Shown piece after piece: positions 14,266 through 17,193 of a stretch of DNA of 17,193 nucleotides. The notes beneath the pieces are model-generated. The model saw only the letters and a list, made by a program, of their open reading frames with translations, searched no databases and was not told the origin of the DNA. The first letter of the stretch is position 1; every line of letters begins with the position of its first letter. A program made the position numbers and the translations under genes. Origin of the DNA: an uncultured Clostridium sp. Lineage in GTDB: Bacteria > Bacillota > Clostridia > TANB77 > CAG-508. The stretch lies in NCBI GenBank assembly GCA_950059165.1, contig CATLUC010000005.1:18593-35785 (forward strand), read 5' to 3'.

Positions 14266-14579
14266 AAGAAAATAGATGTAATTGTAATTGCAACTGTAAT
14301 TGTGATTGCGAACCTGAAAATACAGTTGATTGTGATTTAAGAAGAGAAATGATTGGGCAAATTAGATGTTATGATTTTGCTATAACTGAGTTGGCTTTAT
14401 ATTTAGATACACACCCAGAAGACGAAAAAGCTCTTTGTTTGCATAGAAAATATTGTAAACAGGTAAAAGAACTAAAAGATAAATATCAAAAAGTATATGG
14501 TTCTCTTACTATCAATTATCCATGTAATAAATGGAGATGGCTAGAAGAACCATGGCCTTGGGAAAGGGGGAATTATTAA
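14256..14579 (+). CDS. cotJB: spore coat protein CotJB
   Basis: 107 residues. After an N-terminal run of alternating Cys and Asn (CNCNCNCNCDC, residues 9-19) comes the conserved helical CotJB domain: IRCYDFAITELALYLDTHPE (about 37-56), DEKALCLHRKY, then YGSLTIN and the C-terminal WRWLEEPWPWE. The Trp-rich end is diagnostic. The cysteine run is unusual and may bind metal or crosslink the coat. The overlap with cotJA and the TAATG junction with cotJC (last base of the TAA stop is the first of ATG) show tight coupling. The ribosome-binding site AAAGGGGG for cotJC lies in its last codons. Confidence 0.93.
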   Translation: MSIEENRCNCNCNCNCDCEPENTVDCDLRREMIGQIRCYDFAITELALYLDTHPEDEKALCLHRKYCKQVKELKDKYQKVYGSLTINYPCNKWRWLEEPWPWERGNY

Positions 14580-14785
14580 TGTGGACTTATAACAAAACAT
14601 TACAATATCCAATAAATATAAAATGTACTGACCCAAAACTTGCTAAAGTGATTATTTCTCAATATGGTGGTCCAGATGGCGAGCTTGCAGCTTCTTTAAG
14701 ATACCTTTCTCAAAGGTTTGGTATGCCTGACCAAAAAGCTAAAGCAATTTTAAATGATATTGGTACAGAAGAATGTGTACCATGA
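14579..14785 (+). CDS. cotJC: cotJC 5' fragment (manganese-catalase-like coat protein), interrupted by an integrated element
   Basis: 68 residues; complete CotJC proteins have about 190. The fragment is full quality: MWTYNKTLQYPINIKCTD, then ISQYGGPDGELAASLRYLSQRFGMPD and DIGTEE. At that point CotJC normally continues LAHVEM, supplying the metal-binding Glu and His of the manganese-catalase fold. Here it turns into CVP and a stop. The break coincides with an inverted repeat (14762-14781) and is followed by a large serine recombinase gene, so the 3' two thirds were probably moved away by integration, not lost by decay. The start ATG is preferred over the upstream frame because of TAATG coupling to cotJB and the family's MW start. 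The fragment alone cannot bind the two manganese ions. Confidence 0.9.
   Translation: MWTYNKTLQYPINIKCTDPKLAKVIISQYGGPDGELAASLRYLSQRFGMPDQKAKAILNDIGTEECVP
14762..14781. other. candidate attachment site (att) at the cotJC break
   Basis: GGTACA (14762-14767), eight bases (gaagaatg), then TGTACC (14776-14781). Similarity to cotJC ends inside the eight-base centre, after GAAGAA. Imperfect inverted repeats around a short crossover core are typical of sites used by large serine recombinases. The partner site is outside the window. Confidence 0.6.
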
Positions 14786-14789
14786 TGTT

Positions 14790-14872
14790 GTCAATAGCTA
14801 AAGACATAAATTATTTGTAGTCGGCTGCTAACGCCTTTGGCAACCAACAAAATTACCACTTTAGCTATTGAC
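14790..14872. repeat. long hairpin-forming region just inside the element
   Basis: GTCAATAGCTAAAG (14790-14803) and CTTTAGCTATTGAC (14859-14872) are perfect 14-base arms. Inside, ATTTGTAGTCGGCTGC-like and GCAACCAACAAAAT segments pair imperfectly around an 11-base loop, so the whole region could fold as one rod. There is no T-run. It may be a structured RNA, a recombination-related site or a palindromic repeat. Confidence 0.6.
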
Positions 14873-14888
14873 TGTAAAATTAGTTAAT

Positions 14889-15668
14889 TTATTCTCTTCT
14901 TAAACTTGGAACGAGCTGTTCAAGTTTTTCTTGGTATTGTTTACTACTGAAGCTAAATGTTCTTCTTATATTATTTAATCTTTGTTTTACTAAATCACTA
15001 TCATATTTATGCGTATCAAATAATGAAAGAAAATACTGTTTGATATCATCTGAATTACCTTCAAATAGCATATCATCACTAAATTTTTTTGTTAGTTTAA
15101 TAGTTCCATTTGAGTGATTGACTCCAAAACCTAAATCTTCACCTAATGCCATAATTATATATGGTAAATCTCTATCTTTTGGAATCTCCCTAACTCTAGC
15201 AGAAAAAGTAAACATTTCGTCTGTTTTTTCCGAATCAATCTTATTATTGGCCATCTGAGATAAATACATTATCTTCATTGTTATCAATCTGTTATTTCCT
15301 CCACCTGCTTTGTCAAAGATATAATATTTTCCATCCAATTTTATCAGTCCTAAATCCGTTTTATCTAGTTCTCTAATTTCTTTATAATAATTTGGATTTT
15401 GATTGTATAATTGAATAATATCATTACCTCTATCTAAATCTAAATATGCTTCTATCCATGTTTTTCCAACATACCTTTCATGATTTGTTCCAATAAGATC
15501 TCGTATATGAAATTCTTCTTTTTTTCCATCACAATAGTTTGGGACCGCACAGTATTCTGTTTCTATGCTTGATAGAGGAATATTTTGAATTTTCTCATAA
15601 AAACTGGCAGGATAATTTTCTGTACTTACATGGATACTTTCCAAAAATTTTTTTCTTATATCATTCAT
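14889..15668 (-). CDS. element-borne protein of unknown function, weakly ParB-like
   Basis: 259 residues, soluble, no signal or membrane segment. I do not recognise the family. The segment LGLIKLDGKYYIFDKAGGGNNRLITMKIMYL (about 105-135, split here by its glycine loop) has the layout of a ParB/sulfiredoxin-like pocket, in which a strand ending in DG is followed by GN(H/N)R and a helix. That would suggest nucleotide or DNA binding, but only weakly. The C-terminal part is helical and basic (VKQRLNNIRRTFSF). The start is supported by AAGGAG, ten bases upstream. It has its own promoter, lies between the recombinase and the att site and points toward cotJC. A role in excision control is possible by position only. 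Confidence 0.7.
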   Translation of the reverse strand: MNDIRKKFLESIHVSTENYPASFYEKIQNIPLSSIETEYCAVPNYCDGKKEEFHIRDLIGTNHERYVGKTWIEAYLDLDRGNDIIQLYNQNPNYYKEIRELDKTDLGLIKLDGKYYIFDKAGGGNNRLITMKIMYLSQMANNKIDSEKTDEMFTFSARVREIPKDRDLPYIIMALGEDLGFGVNHSNGTIKLTKKFSDDMLFEGNSDDIKQYFLSLFDTHKYDSDLVKQRLNNIRRTFSFSSKQYQEKLEQLVPSLRRE

Positions 15669-15729
15669 AATTTTAAAACTCCTTAATTAATACTATAACA
15701 AAATATGATATATATTATTCTGCTTATAT

Positions 15730-15756
15730 ATTATACCATAAAATTTTATATTTCAA
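15730..15756 (-). promoter_or_regulatory. promoter of the element's 259-residue gene
   Basis: TTGAAA (15751-15756), a 15-base spacer and TATAAT (15730-15735) preceded by TATGG on the minus strand. The spacing is short but the -10 is perfect. Confidence 0.5.
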
Positions 15757-15769
15757 GAAAAATTAATAA

Positions 15770-17193
15770 TCAGACTTTATCTAGTTTTGGATATATATGT
15801 AATTCAAAATTAGTTGAGTCAGAATCTTTTTTTATAGCTTTTTCTGTTTTTGAATATGTAACTTTTGCAATTATACTTTTTAGTAAAATATTTTTATCTT
15901 CAGCAGTTTCTAGCTTATCATATAAATCAATTATATTTTCTAATTTAGGTATCATAATATCTTTTTCATTTTGTATTCCATTATTTTTATTTAGAAGTTC
16001 AGTATATTCTTTTAGTTTATTTTCTAAACTTTCAATGTTTTCTTTTATAGCTTTTGAACGATTTACAAATTCTTCTTTACTATAAATACCATTTTCCAAA
16101 AAGTCATAAATTTTATTAAGTTTAGCATTTTCTTTTTCTAATTCTTTTTTTGTTGTTACAATAGATTTTTCAATTATCTTATTATTTTCAGTATTTGAAT
16201 TATCCTTTATATTATAATCTATCTTATAATTTTCAAGCCATATTTTTAAAGCTTCAATAATCTTGTTTTCTACGATATAAAGTTTAGAACTTACATTATT
16301 ACATTTTGAATTAGAACATATAAGTGCCTCTGGCTTGTCAGCTTTTGTGTATGGTCTTCTTTGCATTGGTTTATCACATTTTTCGCAAAATATAAGTCCA
16401 ACTAATGGATTTTGAATTTGATGACTTTTGTTTACTTTTGGGGTATTTTGTTTTCTTTTTTCTTGAACCAATTCCCAAGTTTTACTATCAATAATAGGCT
16501 CATGTAATCCATCATAAATTAAATAGTCTTGATTACGAGGTCTGCTAATGATAAGATGTCCATTTTTAGTTCTCTTTTTTTGTTTTCTTCTATTCCAAAC
16601 AATTTTACCAATATAGGTAGGATTAGAAAGGATATCTTTTACAGAAGAAATCGTCCATTCATTAGAAATTCTAGGCTTTAAATTCATATCATTTAATTGT
16701 TTTGCAACAGAATTTATAGTATTACTTTCAAAAGTATATAATCTAAAAATTTCTTTTACAATAGTTGCTTCATCTTGATTAATAGATAAGGTGTATCCTT
16801 TTGAATCTTTTAGTTTTACTCTATCATATCCAAAAGGAGCAATATTTCCTACAAATTTGCCTTCTGAAACAGAAACTTCTCTCCCCCTTTGTAAACGCCT
16901 ATTAATTGTCTTATATTCTCGCCTAGACATAAATAATCCAAATTCAAAATATTCTTCATCAAATTCATTATCTGGGTCATAAGTTTTAACAGGTGTAATA
17001 ATTTTTGTATGAGAATATTTAAAAGCCTTTGAAACTCTCCCTTGGTCGCTAGTGTCACCACGAGCAAGCCTTTCTACTTCAACAACCAAAACGCCAGTCC
17101 ATTTCTCATTTTCAACATCTTTAAGAAGTTTTTGCATTTCTTTTCTTTCACTAATGGTTTCGCCACTTACAACTTCTCTATAAATTTTGGAAA
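15770..17193 (-). CDS. large serine recombinase (5' end of gene outside window)
   Basis: About 473 residues visible; the frame stays open to the last base, so the start and the catalytic Ser (YxRxS motif) lie beyond 17193. Visible parts in order: the catalytic-domain stretch YREVVSGETISERKEMQ, then VLVVEVERLARGD (with the family Arg of the ERLAR box), then the helix FGLFMSRREYKTINRRLQRGR. The recombinase domain follows, with GNIAPFGYDRV, ISSVKDILSNPTYIGKIVWNRR and HEPIIDSKTWELVQ. A zinc ribbon (FCEKC...ICSNSKC) and a long coiled coil with a basic end complete it. Such enzymes integrate and excise phages and elements at specific att sites, with direction set by a separate accessory protein. 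It is intact as far as seen. It lies within 1 kb of the broken cotJC, which makes it the likely agent of the insertion. Confidence 0.93.
   Translation of the reverse strand, partial: SKIYREVVSGETISERKEMQKLLKDVENEKWTGVLVVEVERLARGDTSDQGRVSKAFKYSHTKIITPVKTYDPDNEFDEEYFEFGLFMSRREYKTINRRLQRGREVSVSEGKFVGNIAPFGYDRVKLKDSKGYTLSINQDEATIVKEIFRLYTFESNTINSVAKQLNDMNLKPRISNEWTISSVKDILSNPTYIGKIVWNRRKQKKRTKNGHLIISRPRNQDYLIYDGLHEPIIDSKTWELVQEKRKQNTPKVNKSHQIQNPLVGLIFCEKCDKPMQRRPYTKADKPEALICSNSKCNNVSSKLYIVENKIIEALKIWLENYKIDYNIKDNSNTENNKIIEKSIVTTKKELEKENAKLNKIYDFLENGIYSKEEFVNRSKAIKENIESLENKLKEYTELLNKNNGIQNEKDIMIPKLENIIDLYDKLETAEDKNILLKSIIAKVTYSKTEKAIKKDSDSTNFELHIYPKLDKV

Larger units (their letters stand above)
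14768..17193. mobile_element. left end of an element integrated in cotJC (continues beyond the window)
   Basis: It begins at the cotJC break and carries an 83-base hairpin region, a 259-residue protein of unknown function and a large serine recombinase, the last open at the window edge. Recombinase genes of such elements normally sit next to one att site, as here. The far end, its size and the 3' part of cotJC are not visible. Confidence 0.7.

Noticed and set aside
14790..14872. An integron attC site
   Set aside because: The RYYYAAC/GTTRRRY core pair was not found at the ends and no tyrosine integron integrase is near.
1..17193. CRISPR array, tRNA, rRNA or riboswitch
   Set aside because: No regular spaced repeats, no cloverleaf with GTTCRA-type arm, and no rRNA-like or riboswitch-like conserved blocks were recognised by eye.

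Overview
The window is about 30% GC or lower, with strong Shine-Dalgarno sites, short intergenic gaps and AT-rich sigma-A promoters. Together with a cotJ spore-coat operon, a spore-cortex-type GH18 enzyme, a KGITLI-type prepilin and a large serine recombinase, this points to a spore-forming member of the Clostridia, probably from an animal gut. I see no rRNA, tRNA or CRISPR array. No gene-free gap exceeds about 230 bases.

Layout. (1) 12-719: membrane-anchored Ig-like protein. (2) 794-3532, minus strand: a run of three genes, a P-loop kinase-like protein, an MFS transporter and an RsmB/RsmF-type rRNA methyltransferase. (3) 3644-4035: a small phage-type DUF1064 gene and a palindromic repeat. 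(4) 4067-5787: an acyl-CoA synthetase facing a divergent DUF1836 regulator (5936-6430), with a FapR-like palindrome between them. (5) 6535-10353, minus strand: an SH3-GH18 hydrolase, an AlkD-like protein and an AAA/DUF4143 ATPase. (6) 10538-11452: a prepilin-like protein. (7) 11684-12688: Sua5/TsaC, needed for tRNA t6A. (8) 12754-13794: a Fic protein with a small partner. (9) 13909-14785: cotJA-cotJB-cotJC, with cotJC cut off at residue 66. (10) 14768-17193: the end of an integrated element carrying a large serine recombinase, which runs off the window.

Two observations stand out. First, the methyltransferase, the transporter and the acyl-CoA synthetase are broken by four frameshifts, and all four are the same event: one extra C at a codon boundary directly before a glycine GGN codon, which makes an in-frame CGG. 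By manual scan these are the only in-frame CGG codons in any gene of the window. Removing the C restores one intact full-length protein each time (296, 414 and 572 residues) and a glycine that fits the family. This suggests CGGN is read with a +1 shift, or as a four-base glycine codon. The main competing explanation is a systematic sequencing artefact.

Second, cotJC, a mother-cell spore-coat gene, is interrupted exactly beside a serine recombinase element. This resembles the skin element in sigK and SP-beta in spsM, which leave the chromosome during sporulation and rebuild the gene.
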